Shown here one piece after another: positions 15,472-23,481 of a stretch of 64,000 nt of DNA (the stretch's first letter is position 1; each line of letters opens with the position of its first letter). Both the position numbers and the translations under genes were made by a program. This stretch comes from Desulfomonile tiedjei (GTDB taxonomy: Bacteria; Desulfobacterota; Desulfomonilia; Desulfomonilales; Desulfomonilaceae), in contig JACRDF010000010.1 in assembly GCA_016212925.1 (NCBI GenBank), forward strand, positions 124,001-188,000. Direction: 5' to 3'. The notes beneath the pieces are model-generated. The model searched no databases, was not told the DNA's origin, and saw nothing but the letters and a program-made list of their open reading frames with translations.

Positions 15472-16512
15472 GTGAAATCCTTCGCCCACACAAAAATTGA
15501 TAATGATAACCAAGATATGTCTCTCGACTATTGCGAGAATATTGATGATTCCTTGCGCCCTGAGGAGGCTGCGCGAGGAAGCGAGATCATGGAGACCTCC
15601 AGGCAGGAGAAAATCCTAAAATACTGTATCATCGCATCATGTATCCTACATGTGGGGTTCTTTGTGGCCTTGCCTCACCTGTCCGAACTGACCCCCACCA
15701 AAGCGCTTCTTAAGCCGGGTGAAACGGTAACGTCGGTTCGGTTGGTGGAGCCGCAAACGCCCAATACAGTCACTGAGCCACCACCCGAGAACGCGTCCGC
15801 AATTTCGGACCGAGATCACACAGCCGAACGACCAAGGCTCCCCAAAAGCCCACCCGCTCCAAAGCCTCCTCTTGGGAACGTGCAACCGATGGAAAAGAGG
15901 ATGGCATCGTTGGTTCCCCCGCCCGCGCCCGAAGATCTTGTCAAACCCAGAGAAGAGCCGACAAAAAAGGACGTGACGACCAAAGCCCCCCCTGTTTCTG
16001 AAAAAGCTAATAGCAACCACAGCAAGCACCGAGATCAAACAGACCCGCTTGCGAAGAAGAACAGCCTGAACAAACGGCCCGTTGACCTGACCCCTACGCT
16101 TCAAGATATCGCCAAAGGTTTTTCCTCCCCCGGTGGGGCCACGGATTTCTACCCTGACGGCGATCTGGAAGAGGCCGTAGTTGATATAAACACTCGAGAA
16201 GACCGCTTTTTCTCATATCTTTGGCATTTGAAGCAGAAAATCCAAGGTGTGTGGGTCTATCCTGCGGTCGCGGCGAAATCCGGCATTGGAGGGGCGCTGT
16301 CAGTCGAGTTTTCCGTTTCCAAAGAAGGGGAGTTGTTATACGTGAATTTGGTAGACTCCTCAGGTCACACCATTCTCGATGAGTCAGCAATGAAAGCTAT
16401 CAGGTCAGCCGCGCCTTACTTTCCTTTTCCCCCGAGGCTGAAGGCCAAGCGGCTGCGGGTTCGGGCGAATTTCATCTACGTTACAGGCAATGCTTTCAGA
16501 AGTATCATGTAA
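15472..16512 (+). CDS. TonB-family energy transducer
   Basis: A 346-residue inner-membrane/periplasmic protein. A cytoplasmic N terminus (about 1-48) leads into one transmembrane helix (LKYCIIASCILHVGFFVALP). A long Pro/Lys/Glu-rich linker (about 75-210, e.g. PKSPPAPKPPLG) spans the periplasm, and the C-terminal TonB domain (about 245-340) contains YLWHLKQKIQGVWVYP, GGALSVEFSVSKEG and SSGHTILDESAMKAIRSAAP. It would pass proton-motive force from ExbB/ExbD to outer-membrane receptors, none of which are in the window. The start is GTG at 15472; a downstream ATG at 15517 is possible. The gene is solitary, as is common for extra TonB paralogues. Confidence 0.88.
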   Translation: MKSFAHTKIDNDNQDMSLDYCENIDDSLRPEEAARGSEIMETSRQEKILKYCIIASCILHVGFFVALPHLSELTPTKALLKPGETVTSVRLVEPQTPNTVTEPPPENASAISDRDHTAERPRLPKSPPAPKPPLGNVQPMEKRMASLVPPPAPEDLVKPREEPTKKDVTTKAPPVSEKANSNHSKHRDQTDPLAKKNSLNKRPVDLTPTLQDIAKGFSSPGGATDFYPDGDLEEAVVDINTREDRFFSYLWHLKQKIQGVWVYPAVAAKSGIGGALSVEFSVSKEGELLYVNLVDSSGHTILDESAMKAIRSAAPYFPFPPRLKAKRLRVRANFIYVTGNAFRSIM

Positions 16513-16576
16513 ATGCCCGGTCAGCCGAGTCATCGGAAGGCATGCGCTTGAAGAGGGGTGTCATTCCGCGCTCGGT

Positions 16577-16969
16577 TTATTCCTCGCCTAAAGTTGTCAG
16601 CATTTTTTCGTAATCCGCGCGCTTGAGCAACTCCTCCAACTCCTCCGGGTCCGCCGGCTCGACCGCCATCAGCCAACCGTCGCCGTAGGGGTCGTCTGCA
16701 AGGATTTCCGGGGATTCCGCCAGTGACGTGTTGCTCTCAACCACTATGCCTGAAATCGGCGCGATAAGGTCCGTGACAGCTTTGCTGGTCTCGATTATTC
16801 CGAACGCCCTGTTTCGTGTCACGGATTCGTCCACCTCGGGAAGCTCTATGTAATCCACCTGCCCGAGTTCTTCCCTCGCGTAATCCGTGATACCGATGAC
16901 GGCCTGATCTTTTTCCACCTTTACCCACAGATGATATTCAGAATAGAGCCTGTCTGACGGGAAATCCAT
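16577..16969 (-). CDS. gcvH: Glycine cleavage system H protein
   Basis: A 130-residue lipoyl carrier of the glycine cleavage system; its lipoyl-lysine shuttles the aminomethyl group between GcvP, GcvT and the dihydrolipoyl dehydrogenase. The lipoylation site is the Lys in FGIIETSKAVTDLIAPISG, and the N-terminal YSEYHLWVKVEKDQAVIGIT and C-terminal DPYGDGWLMAVEP match the family. The ATG at 16969 follows AAGGAGG; a longer frame would add 15 residues. It stands alone: gcvT and gcvP are absent here, although glyA, the partner in glycine/serine balance, lies near 35 kb. No glycine riboswitch was recognised upstream. Confidence 0.95.
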   Translation of the reverse strand: MDFPSDRLYSEYHLWVKVEKDQAVIGITDYAREELGQVDYIELPEVDESVTRNRAFGIIETSKAVTDLIAPISGIVVESNTSLAESPEILADDPYGDGWLMAVEPADPEELEELLKRADYEKMLTTLGEE

Positions 16970-17671
16970 GCAGTGTCCTCCTTGAGGTATTAATGGCGGC
17001 GATATATTGATCAAAAACCGGCTGGGTTGTCAATCACATCCTGGAGGGCTCTCCAATCGGACATGGTGCGCCACACAAATTCGCTACCACAAGGGATATG
17101 GCCGGCATCCCGAGCCTCGCTGGACCGGCGACCTTTGGTAGGGCCGTTGTCGCGGCTGATTAGAGCAATTCTCGAAAGCAATCACGGATTATAGCAGTTG
17201 CCAAAATTACTGTCCGATTTGTCTCTCGAAACTGTGAGCGATAGTATTTCTCAGGTTCAAAGAGAAGCCCTGCCTTAGTACGGCGCGGCCCCCCGCGTCC
17301 GCCCTTGTCTTGGCGTCTCGTTGGGCCTAGGGCAGGCACGGGGGCCTGCCCCTACACAGGCTGACCGCATTCGGACAAAAATTTTGGCACTCGGTATAAC
17401 TTATGGGGTGCCACTGCCGGCTTGCCCAGCAGTGCGATTCGGGAAAAACTTCTGAGAATCACTATATTTGTTTGAACGAGAAATGGTATCCGAGTGCGCC
17501 CCTGCGCGACAGCCGCTCTCGTAACGACTTTCAACCTTCACGGCATCCTTGAAAGAAAGTTCTCGATCGGTTAGAATTTGTGGTTGGGGGAGGGAGAATT
17601 TTTCTTTGTGTCCTTTTTCTAAGGGTTGGACAGAAATCTAGTCCTAAGTTTGTTTCAGGTTGGAGGAGCAG
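16970..17671. other. 700-base non-coding stretch with degenerate repeats
   Basis: No supported gene. It contains GGGCAGGCACGGGGGCCTGCCCC (17330-17352, a short palindromic repeat) and two degraded pieces of the TTCTCGAAA-ended element seen at 33946 and 61436: one near 17165-17235 (ATTCTCGAAAGCAATCACGG, CTCTCGAAACTG) and one near 17396-17470 (GTGCCACTGCCGGC, CTTCTGAGAATCACTATA). Confidence 0.5.
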
Positions 17672-17938
17672 ATGTGGGAACGTTGTTCTGCATTGGCCGC
17701 CGTGCTGATGATTCTCGGCGCGCCTTGCTTGTGCTCGGCTGATGAATTTGCCGGCAAGCTGGAGCGGGTCGATCGAGAGACGGTCACTGTCCGAGGCGGC
17801 AACAATCAAAGCCTTATCCTTCGCGTGGACAGCGATAACAGGATTCAGGCCGCCCCGTTTCTGGGGAAGTCCGTAGCTGTTGATTTTCTAAACGAACAAG
17901 GCGTGTTCCGGGCGCTCCGCTTCCGGTCTGTTCCCTAG
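17672..17938 (+). CDS. Small exported beta-rich protein
   Basis: An 88-residue protein. The ATG at 17672 is chosen because GGAGGAGC precedes it. A signal peptide (about 1-23, CSALAAVLMILGAPCLCSA) is followed by a compact domain of about 65 residues: DEFAGKLERVDRETVTVRGG then SLILRVDSDNRIQ and KSVAVDFLNEQGVFRALRF. This alternation of short strands suggests a small OB- or DUF5666-like barrel, but I cannot assign a family with confidence. It probably acts in the periplasm. It is monocistronic and converges with the TPR gene at 18003. Confidence 0.7.
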   Translation: MWERCSALAAVLMILGAPCLCSADEFAGKLERVDRETVTVRGGNNQSLILRVDSDNRIQAAPFLGKSVAVDFLNEQGVFRALRFRSVP

Positions 17939-18002
17939 GCGCGCTGCGAGAAAGGGGGGGCCGGCAAAAGGAGTCCGACCCGCCCCCGCGGAGACGGTGC
18001 GT

Positions 18003-18998
18003 TTATTGTCCGCTGTCCAGAGGCAAGATCTCATAGCCTGTTCTTACCTCTTGCCGCGCCGCCATTTCGTATTTCTGAAGCCTTTGCTGCATCTCCTTCA
18101 CGCAAGAACCGTCCGGGCATCTCTGCGAGCCTAATTCAATGGCCTTTCTTTGGTGGTCCACGGCCTTCACCGGATCGCCCTGTCGAAAGTAGGCTTCAGC
18201 CAGGGTTTCATGGACCACCCCGTCCTTGCCTTCGCTTAATTCCAGAGCTTTCTTGGCCAATTCCAGAGCTTTGGACGAATCCTGGAGTTTTTCATCCGGG
18301 CACGTTAGAAGAAACCAGGCTTTGTCCTGGATGGACCAAGCGTCGTTCGAGTTCAACTGTTCGACCTTTTTGAAGGCCTCATTTGCCTCTCGACATCTTC
18401 CCATGCGATTCAACACCCATGCCTGGAGACGATAGGCATCAATGAAATTAGGATTGCTCTTGATGGCCAGGGTAACGTCCGCCAGGGCCTTGTCTTGATC
18501 CTTGTTTCTCGAATGGATGTCCGCCCGTTGTGCGTAAGCCCATGCATAACGGGGGTTCAGCTTTACCGCGGAGGAGAAATCCTGCAATGCCTGATCAGTG
18601 TTCCGCTGGATCTTATTTACAATGCCTCTCTGCCCGTAGGCCGCTGCGCTGCCGGGGTCCTTCTCCAATGCTGTTTTTGCATCATCAAAGGCCTTGTCCA
18701 GTCTTCCCAGGTGAAGATAGGCCCTTGAACGCCCGATAAACGCCTCAGCGTTGCCAGGATTGGATTTGGCGGCCTTGTCGAAAAACGAAACCGCCTTTTC
18801 CCATTGTTTGTCAGCCATCGCCGAGTACGCGGCGGCCATATCAGGATCTTGCTTGCCTTTGAAAACTTCCTTCCAGGGAAAATAAAGAAGCGCACCTATG
18901 ATTACAGCCGCTAAAATGGCACCGCCCATAAACGTATAGACCGAAAAACCGTTTTGGTCTCTGAGACCACGCAATGACACACCTGAATAGAATTTCAT
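18003..18998 (-). CDS. Membrane-anchored TPR protein
   Basis: A 331-residue protein. Residues about 20-42 (FSVYTFMGGAILAAVIIGAL) form one transmembrane helix near the N terminus, with the rest probably periplasmic. From about 52 to 295 there are at least six tetratricopeptide repeats with good consensus, for example AEAFIGRSRAYLHLGRLDKA, AAAYGQRGIVNKIQRNTDQA and AWAYAQRADIHSRNKDQDKA. The C terminus is a short coiled stretch after a CPDGSC motif. TPR arrays bind partner proteins; no partner is indicated by the neighbours. The ATG is preceded by GAGGGGTGACTTAA. The gene is solitary. Confidence 0.88.
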   Translation of the reverse strand: MKFYSGVSLRGLRDQNGFSVYTFMGGAILAAVIIGALLYFPWKEVFKGKQDPDMAAAYSAMADKQWEKAVSFFDKAAKSNPGNAEAFIGRSRAYLHLGRLDKAFDDAKTALEKDPGSAAAYGQRGIVNKIQRNTDQALQDFSSAVKLNPRYAWAYAQRADIHSRNKDQDKALADVTLAIKSNPNFIDAYRLQAWVLNRMGRCREANEAFKKVEQLNSNDAWSIQDKAWFLLTCPDEKLQDSSKALELAKKALELSEGKDGVVHETLAEAYFRQGDPVKAVDHQRKAIELGSQRCPDGSCVKEMQQRLQKYEMAARQEVRTGYEILPLDSGQ

Positions 18999-19228
18999 TT
19001 AAGTCACCCCTCACAGAATTTATTAATTACGGGCCGATTCTCTCACCGTCCCGCCAGTCTCTGCACAGATACGACGATGCCGGGGGGGACTCCCCGGGCT
19101 CATCTTGTCAGGGCCGGGCCGAATTTTTTTGCCGGCAGCCTGAGACTGGTTGACTTGCGAAACTGAACTTAAAATTATACTTCCTTCAAAGGCTAAATCA
19201 ATGAGTATGTTCCAGGGAGCCAGGCAGA

Positions 19229-19882
19229 ATGAACCAAGGACCCGATGAACAAGCGCGGCTGGAATTCGAGCAAAAGAACGATCCCATAGAAGTTGTCGCG
19301 TTTGATTTTGGCGGCGTGCTGGCCGAGGAAGGTTTCAGAAAAGGTCTAAAGGCAATCGCACGCCTCAACGGTTTGGATGAGCAGCAATTTTTCGAGCTGG
19401 CCACGGCAACGGTGTACGACACGGGCTACGTTGTCGGCAAGGCGGACGAGAATTTCTTCTGGCAGGCATTGCGCGAGCGGACCGGAATCCGCGGATCTGA
19501 TGAAGAGCTTCGTGGAGAAATCCTCGACCGGTTCATATTGCGCCCCTGGATATTCAATATCGTCAGGACGCTTCGCTCGAAAGGCTATGTGGTAGTCATT
19601 CTCAGCGATCAAACTCAGTGGCTTGACGTGCTTGACCAGCAACATGATTTCTTCAAGGAATTCAACCGCGTGTTTAATTCATACCATATGGGCAAGGGAA
19701 AAAAGAATCCGGAGATTTTTCGTGATGTGTCAGCGCAGCTGGGAACCAGCCCGTCCCGAGTCCTTTTCATAGATGATAACCTCGGAAACGTGGAAAGGGC
19801 GCGCTCCGAAGGTTTCTCGGCAATTCACTTTAAAGATCGGGAGTCTTTGGAGCAAGAAATGAAGAAACTCGGATTGCTGTGA
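19229..19882 (+). CDS. HAD-superfamily hydrolase (subfamily IA)
   Basis: A 217-residue soluble phosphatase-like enzyme. Motif I is VVAFDFGGVLAEE (nucleophile Asp; the acid/base position is Gly, as in YihX-like HAD-IA3 proteins), motif II is VILSDQT, motif III centres on the Lys in GKKNPEIF, and motif IV is VLFIDDNLGNVERARSEG. The cap is helical. Such enzymes remove phosphate from sugar phosphates, or act as epoxide-hydrolase N-terminal-like domains. ATG at 19229 with a GGGAGCCAGGCAG leader. Motif I without the second Asp (D-F-G rather than D-x-D) fits the DFGGV subgroup and need not mean inactivity. Substrate unknown. Confidence 0.88.
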   Translation: MNQGPDEQARLEFEQKNDPIEVVAFDFGGVLAEEGFRKGLKAIARLNGLDEQQFFELATATVYDTGYVVGKADENFFWQALRERTGIRGSDEELRGEILDRFILRPWIFNIVRTLRSKGYVVVILSDQTQWLDVLDQQHDFFKEFNRVFNSYHMGKGKKNPEIFRDVSAQLGTSPSRVLFIDDNLGNVERARSEGFSAIHFKDRESLEQEMKKLGLL

Positions 19883-19965
19883 CAGAGAAGAGCCAAAGGG
19901 GAGAAATCTGCGCAGGCAACCAATCTATTGTGAAAAGGAGGTTTCCGCGTGCGCGTTTCCCAATA

Positions 19966-20030
19966 AAGTCCTGTTACTTGCCGTGTGCCTTCCGCCACTG
20001 GCGGAAGGCACACGGCAAGTAACAGGACTT
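19966..20030. repeat. Perfect 31-bp palindrome with constant tip, copy 2
   Basis: Arms 19966-19996 and 20000-20030 are fully complementary with a 3-nt loop. The tip is TCCGCC-ACT-GGCGGA. Read on the minus strand it is preceded by GCACCCCTCTCCAAAAA, exactly the context of copy 1 at 2252, so this copy is inverted. It lies in the 300-base spacer between the HAD gene and bioB. Confidence 0.92.
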
Positions 20031-20130
20031 TTTGGAGAGGGGTGCGGGGCCACTCGGCGTGGGGCCACATATATCTTCGATTAACTCTTCGCTGCACGAA
20101 GGCCTCGGCGGCACAAGGGCGCGTTGTCGC

Positions 20131-20171
20131 CCTGCGCGCAGCAGTTTTTGCAAAAAGGTCCTCCCCGCAGG
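20131..20171. repeat. GGGGAG-type element, partial copy 3
   Basis: CCTGCGCGCAGCAGTTTTTGC then AAAAAGGTCCTCCCCGCAGG: the right half matches copy 1 closely, while the left arm has been replaced. It is just past the stop codon of bioB on the minus strand and might serve as its transcription end. Confidence 0.6.
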
Positions 20172-20181
20172 CTTTATCTCA

Positions 20182-21177
20182 TCAATCCATCTCGAATCCG
20201 GCTTGGCGGACCATTTTCAGGTCATCTTCGGCCGCGCGGCCGCCGGTGGTGAGGTAGCCTCCGATAATCATGCCATTAGCGCCAGCTCTCAGAGCCATTC
20301 CTTGGAAGTCTCCCAGGTTCCGTTCTCTGCCGCCTGCTATCTTAATGGTGGCTTTGGGGTTGATCAGGCGGAAGAGGGCAACTGTCTTCAGGATCTCCAG
20401 TGGCTCCGGAGGCTCTGTATTCTCCAGCGGGGTGCCGGGTCGTGGATTCAAGATGTTGACGGGGATGCAGTCCACTTTGAGTTCGGCAAGCGAGAAAGCA
20501 AGATCAAGCCTCTGGGAAGGCGTTTCCCCCAGACCTATGATCCCGCCGCTGCAAGCGGAAAAACCGTTGTTCAGGGCCAGTTGGACGGTTTCCACTCTCT
20601 GATCGAAACTATGAGTGGAACAGATGCGAGGATAATGATCCTTTGATGTTTCCAGGTTATGGTTGTAGCGCGTCACCCCCGCGGCAAGAAGCCTCGCCGC
20701 GCGTTCCTCGTCCAAGAAGCCGAGCGACGCGTCCAGACTGATGTCAACCTCGGAGTGAACGTGTTCGAGGGATTGGATCAGCCTGTCGAATTCTTTAGGG
20801 GAGAGCGCTCCTCCGCTGGTTACTGTGCAGAAACGAGATGCCCCCATTTGTCCGGCCGCCCGGGCCGCGGCGAGGATTTCGTCCGTGCCGCGCAGGCCGT
20901 AGGTCTCGCATTCAGTTGCATGGTGTTTGGACTGGGCGCAGAAAGAACAATCTTCTCCGCAGCGTCCGGACCTGGCGTTGATCAACGAGCACGAATCAAA
21001 GCGGTTTCCCTTGAACTGAATCCTGATACGATCTGCCGCAGCCATGAGGTGCAAGAGTTGTTCATCCGGCGTTTCCAGCAGGCGTTCCGCTTCAGGCCGG
21101 CTGATTGCGCCCCCGGCAAGAATACGTTCCTCTAGCGAATTTATAAGGTTTGAATTCGAAAGTCTTTCTGATTCCAT
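20182..21177 (-). CDS. bioB: Biotin synthase
   Basis: A 331-residue radical-SAM enzyme that inserts sulfur into dethiobiotin. The radical-SAM cluster motif is CGEDCSFCAQSKHH (CxxxCxxC), followed by YGLRGTDEILAAARAAGQMG. The [2Fe-2S] ligand regions (FCTVTSGG, YNHNLETS, CSGGIIGLGET) and the C-terminal TIKIAGGRERNLG with its conserved Arg are all visible. Length is normal (315-350). The gene is not clustered with other bio genes here, being flanked by palindromic elements on its 3' side and rpoH, divergent, on its 5' side. ATG at 21177 is preceded by GGAGGGCGAT. Confidence 0.97.
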   Translation of the reverse strand: MESERLSNSNLINSLEERILAGGAISRPEAERLLETPDEQLLHLMAAADRIRIQFKGNRFDSCSLINARSGRCGEDCSFCAQSKHHATECETYGLRGTDEILAAARAAGQMGASRFCTVTSGGALSPKEFDRLIQSLEHVHSEVDISLDASLGFLDEERAARLLAAGVTRYNHNLETSKDHYPRICSTHSFDQRVETVQLALNNGFSACSGGIIGLGETPSQRLDLAFSLAELKVDCIPVNILNPRPGTPLENTEPPEPLEILKTVALFRLINPKATIKIAGGRERNLGDFQGMALRAGANGMIIGGYLTTGGRAAEDDLKMVRQAGFEMD

Positions 21178-21413
21178 ATCGCCCTCCGCGTGAATCTATA
21201 TTCATACACCGAAGCAGAATGAAAATCCATAGTTGAGGTGAAGGTTCACTGCATGCGGTCCCGCACGATCAGATACCAGGGAACAAAATCCAAGCTGGGT
21301 TGACAATCATGAAGAGAGTGATTATCAAGAAAGATGCCCATTGCGAGGCAGAGGTATGTGGATTCACCGGCAAAACGCGGTGAAGGACGTAGTAAACAAT
21401 TCCGGAGGGGTAA

Positions 21414-22268
21414 ATGAATTATCCTGTTGTCGCGAATCCAATTAATCATTTCCTGGCTCAAGTCAGGACCATAAAGCCTTTGTCGCCGGAACGCGAGCAC
21501 GAACTGGCCGTCAGATACACGGAGACTGGTGACGTTGAGGCCGCTCACGAATTGGTAGTGTCCCATTTGCCTTTTGTAGTAAAAATTGCCTTTCAGTATC
21601 GTCATTACATGATTCCACTCCAGGATTTAATCCAGGAGGGGGCAATTGGGCTGATGAAGGCGGTTAAGAGATTCGATCCGACAAAAGGGTTTCGCCTTGT
21701 CTCTTTCGCAATCTGGTGGATAAAGGCTTACATAAAGAACTTCATCCTGAAGTCCTGGAACCTGGTCAAGCTCGGTACCACTCAGGCCCAGAGAAAACTG
21801 TTTTTCAGAATCGGCGACATCGGAGAGCACGCGGATGCGGAATCCAAGAGCGCCCGGGTCGACGAACTTGCCAAAGAATTGAAGGTAAAGTCTGACGACG
21901 TCATCGAGATGGAAGCGCGGGTAAGGGCCAGGGAGTGGTCTCTCAATGAGGTCATCGGGGAAGACAAAGACGTGACTTCAATGGAGCTTCTCGAAGACCA
22001 TTCAGCGAATCAGGAAGAGACTCTGATCGATCACGAAAGGGAGAAAGAGCTTTCCCGTGTCACCAAGAAAGCATTGCGAAAGCTTGATCCTCGCGAACGC
22101 TTCATTGTGACTAAGAGGTTTATGGATGATTCTCCTTGGACGCTCCAGAAGCTGGGCGATCACTTCGGAACCAGCCGCGAGCGTGTCCGGCAGTTGGAGA
22201 AACGGGCACTGACAAAGCTAAAAGGTGAGTTTTCTCCACAACTGGTCGAGGACCTTCTGCCGGCATAG
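21414..22268 (+). CDS. rpoH: Heat-shock sigma factor RpoH (sigma-32)
   Basis: A 284-residue alternative sigma factor directing RNA polymerase to heat-shock promoters. Region 2 (DLIQEGAIGLMKAVKRFDPT, SFAIWWIKAYIKNFIL) and region 4 (WTLQKLGDHFGTSRERVRQL) are intact. The RpoH-box core QRKLFFRI, which separates RpoH from RpoD, is present at residues 126-133. GGAGGGG lies upstream of the ATG. A good intrinsic terminator follows at 22294. The gene is monocistronic. I did not see a convincing thermosensor fold in the leader, although this was not computed. Confidence 0.96.
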   Translation: MNYPVVANPINHFLAQVRTIKPLSPEREHELAVRYTETGDVEAAHELVVSHLPFVVKIAFQYRHYMIPLQDLIQEGAIGLMKAVKRFDPTKGFRLVSFAIWWIKAYIKNFILKSWNLVKLGTTQAQRKLFFRIGDIGEHADAESKSARVDELAKELKVKSDDVIEMEARVRAREWSLNEVIGEDKDVTSMELLEDHSANQEETLIDHEREKELSRVTKKALRKLDPRERFIVTKRFMDDSPWTLQKLGDHFGTSRERVRQLEKRALTKLKGEFSPQLVEDLLPA

Positions 22269-22293
22269 TCAAAATGGAGTTTGTAAGGACAGA

Positions 22294-22324
22294 AAGGGGC
22301 TAATCCTTGTGGTTAGCCCTTTTT
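22294..22324 (+). terminator. Intrinsic terminator of rpoH
   Basis: AAGGGGCTAA pairs with TTAGCCCTTTT around TCCTTGTGG, followed by more T residues, 26 bases past the rpoH stop. Confidence 0.85.
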
Positions 22325-22425
22325 CATTGGAAATAGCACCTGCCAATTAGCTCAGTGCCAGTTGGATCCCCGAGGGGTTCTCGCAAAGGATGCCCCATTC
22401 ATCGGCGGTCTGGCGGAGGTGCTTG

Positions 22426-22662
22426 TTATGCCTCTTCCATCCTGATTTCTATGGTCTCCGGGCTGAAATCCTGTTCGTTCGGCCACGTGATCGTCCCGAA
22501 TTCAATTCTGGCTCGTTTGAAATAGTCGTAGTCTTTCAATTCTTTGAAGATTCCTCGATCGAGATATGGTGTTACGTCGAAGACCCCCTCTTTCCCATTG
22601 GATAGTGTCACTTTTATCCTGTAATCAGAGAGGATTTCAAATTCAATTACGTCCGGCACCAT
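22426..22662 (-). CDS. DUF2442 protein
   Basis: A 78-residue protein of the DUF2442 family: a short beta-rich domain with YRIKVTLSNGKEGVFDVTPY, RGIFKELKDYDYFKRARIEF and the ending GTITWPNEQDFSPETI, all typical. It follows the DUF4160 gene by 10 bases on the same strand. DUF4160-DUF2442 pairs are common in accessory DNA and are often suspected to be toxin-antitoxin-like, but the activity is unproven. It is the last gene of a unit built from several TA fragments. Confidence 0.88.
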   Translation of the reverse strand: MVPDVIEFEILSDYRIKVTLSNGKEGVFDVTPYLDRGIFKELKDYDYFKRARIEFGTITWPNEQDFSPETIEIRMEEA

Positions 22663-22672
22663 TTGCTGCCTC

Positions 22673-22942
22673 CTACTTCAGAGGTTCAATCTTGAATGGA
22701 GTGTTTCCTTCCACGGCGAGAGCCCAATCGGCCATCAATTCGTCGCGGTGGATTTCGACCCACGCCTGAACCAGTCTCAGTTGGCGCAGAGGGATTTCTC
22801 CGTCCAGTATTTCTGCGGTCTGTATGTCTATAGAAGCTCTGAATTCAGCATATCTTACGTGGATGTGCGGTTTCGCGTGTTTGTCGGTATCGAAGAAGAA
22901 GAGCTGAACTATGATCCCATAGAACATAGATATTACAGGCAT
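22673..22942 (-). CDS. DUF4160 protein
   Basis: An 89-residue protein of the DUF4160 family, recognised by FDTDKHAKPHIHVRYAEF (the His-rich KHxPPHxHxxY signature), EILDGEIPLRQLRLVQAWVE and a short basic end. It sits directly upstream of a DUF2442 gene, its usual partner. Its start overlaps the last codons of a truncated ParE-type toxin, which suggests that a deletion joined two TA loci here. Probable role in a TA-like pair, with the toxin partner not established. Confidence 0.88.
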   Translation of the reverse strand: MPVISMFYGIIVQLFFFDTDKHAKPHIHVRYAEFRASIDIQTAEILDGEIPLRQLRLVQAWVEIHRDELMADWALAVEGNTPFKIEPLK

Positions 22943-22995
22943 CTTTTGGCCTCATCCAATTCAATCTGCGCGACCTCTAGGAAGCGAATCGTCAT
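22933..22995 (-). pseudogene. ParE/RelE toxin remnant (20 codons)
   Basis: ATG to stop gives MTIRFLEVAQIELDEAKRCL, which reads as the first 16 or so residues of a ParE/RelE toxin (family starts resemble MTIRFLDVAQIELDEAIEYY) before breaking into the DUF4160 start. It follows the matching antitoxin gene (23004-23216) by 8 bases, the right place for that antitoxin's toxin. It is a deletion scar, not a functional gene. Confidence 0.75.
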
Positions 22996-23003
22996 CCGAG
23001 ACC

Positions 23004-23216
23004 CTATTTGTATCTTTCAAGAACCTTTTCTAATGTAGCGGTCTTAAGCTCTCCGCCTTCGTATGCGTCGATTCGACCCTCTGCCTCCTCAGCCCAGGCC
23101 GCCTCAAGTTCCACATCTGGCTTGTCCAGACTGGAGAGCAGCTTGTCGATCAGCTCCGCCTTTTCTGCCGGTTTCAGCGTCAGCGCGTCTTTCAAGATTT
23201 TATCCGTAGTAGCCAC
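23004..23216 (-). CDS. Addiction-module antitoxin, toxin partner deleted
   Basis: A 70-residue protein of the short addiction-module family (PF09720-like): KILKDALTLKPAEKAELIDK, then LLSSLDKPDVELEAAWAEEA and IDAYEGGELKT. These partner ParE/RelE toxins. The GTG at 23216 is preferred because AAGGAGG lies just upstream and the frame then starts VATTDKIL; an earlier start at 23231 is less likely. Its cognate toxin survives only as a 20-codon remnant (22933-22995), so it is an orphan antitoxin. A paralogous intact pair is found at 29960-30489. Confidence 0.85.
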   Translation of the reverse strand: MATTDKILKDALTLKPAEKAELIDKLLSSLDKPDVELEAAWAEEAEGRIDAYEGGELKTATLEKVLERYK

Positions 23217-23371
23217 TGTACCTCCTTCCACTTCTCTTGTTGGTCCTCAGTTCCCGGAGGGGGACCCAGCCACATGTCCTCGTGTTGCCAGTGTACGTAT
23301 CGCACCAATTTCATTCCCCCATAGTACTCCCGTCCATCGTCCGTTTCAATCACCCTGTTTCCCTTTCTCAT
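23192..23371 (-). pseudogene. Truncated HicB-like antitoxin
   Basis: A 59-codon frame whose residues 20-36 (MKLVRYVHWQHEDMWLG) match the start of a HicB-like antitoxin family (typically MKLIRYIHWQ...WWLGYLEEFPDY). After WLG the sequence changes to PPPGTEDQQEKWKEVQW and runs through the ribosome-binding site and start of the next antitoxin. The rest of the domain is missing and no HicA-like gene is beside it. Interpreted as a fragment fused by deletion. Confidence 0.6.
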
Positions 23372-23481
23372 CGTCTGACACTCGGAAAGCTAACCGTCCG
23401 CGGCAAGATGCCACAGAATATAATAAGCGACCGTCATGGACGTCCCGGCGGACGCGCAGTCCCTCCACCAAGAACGCATCA

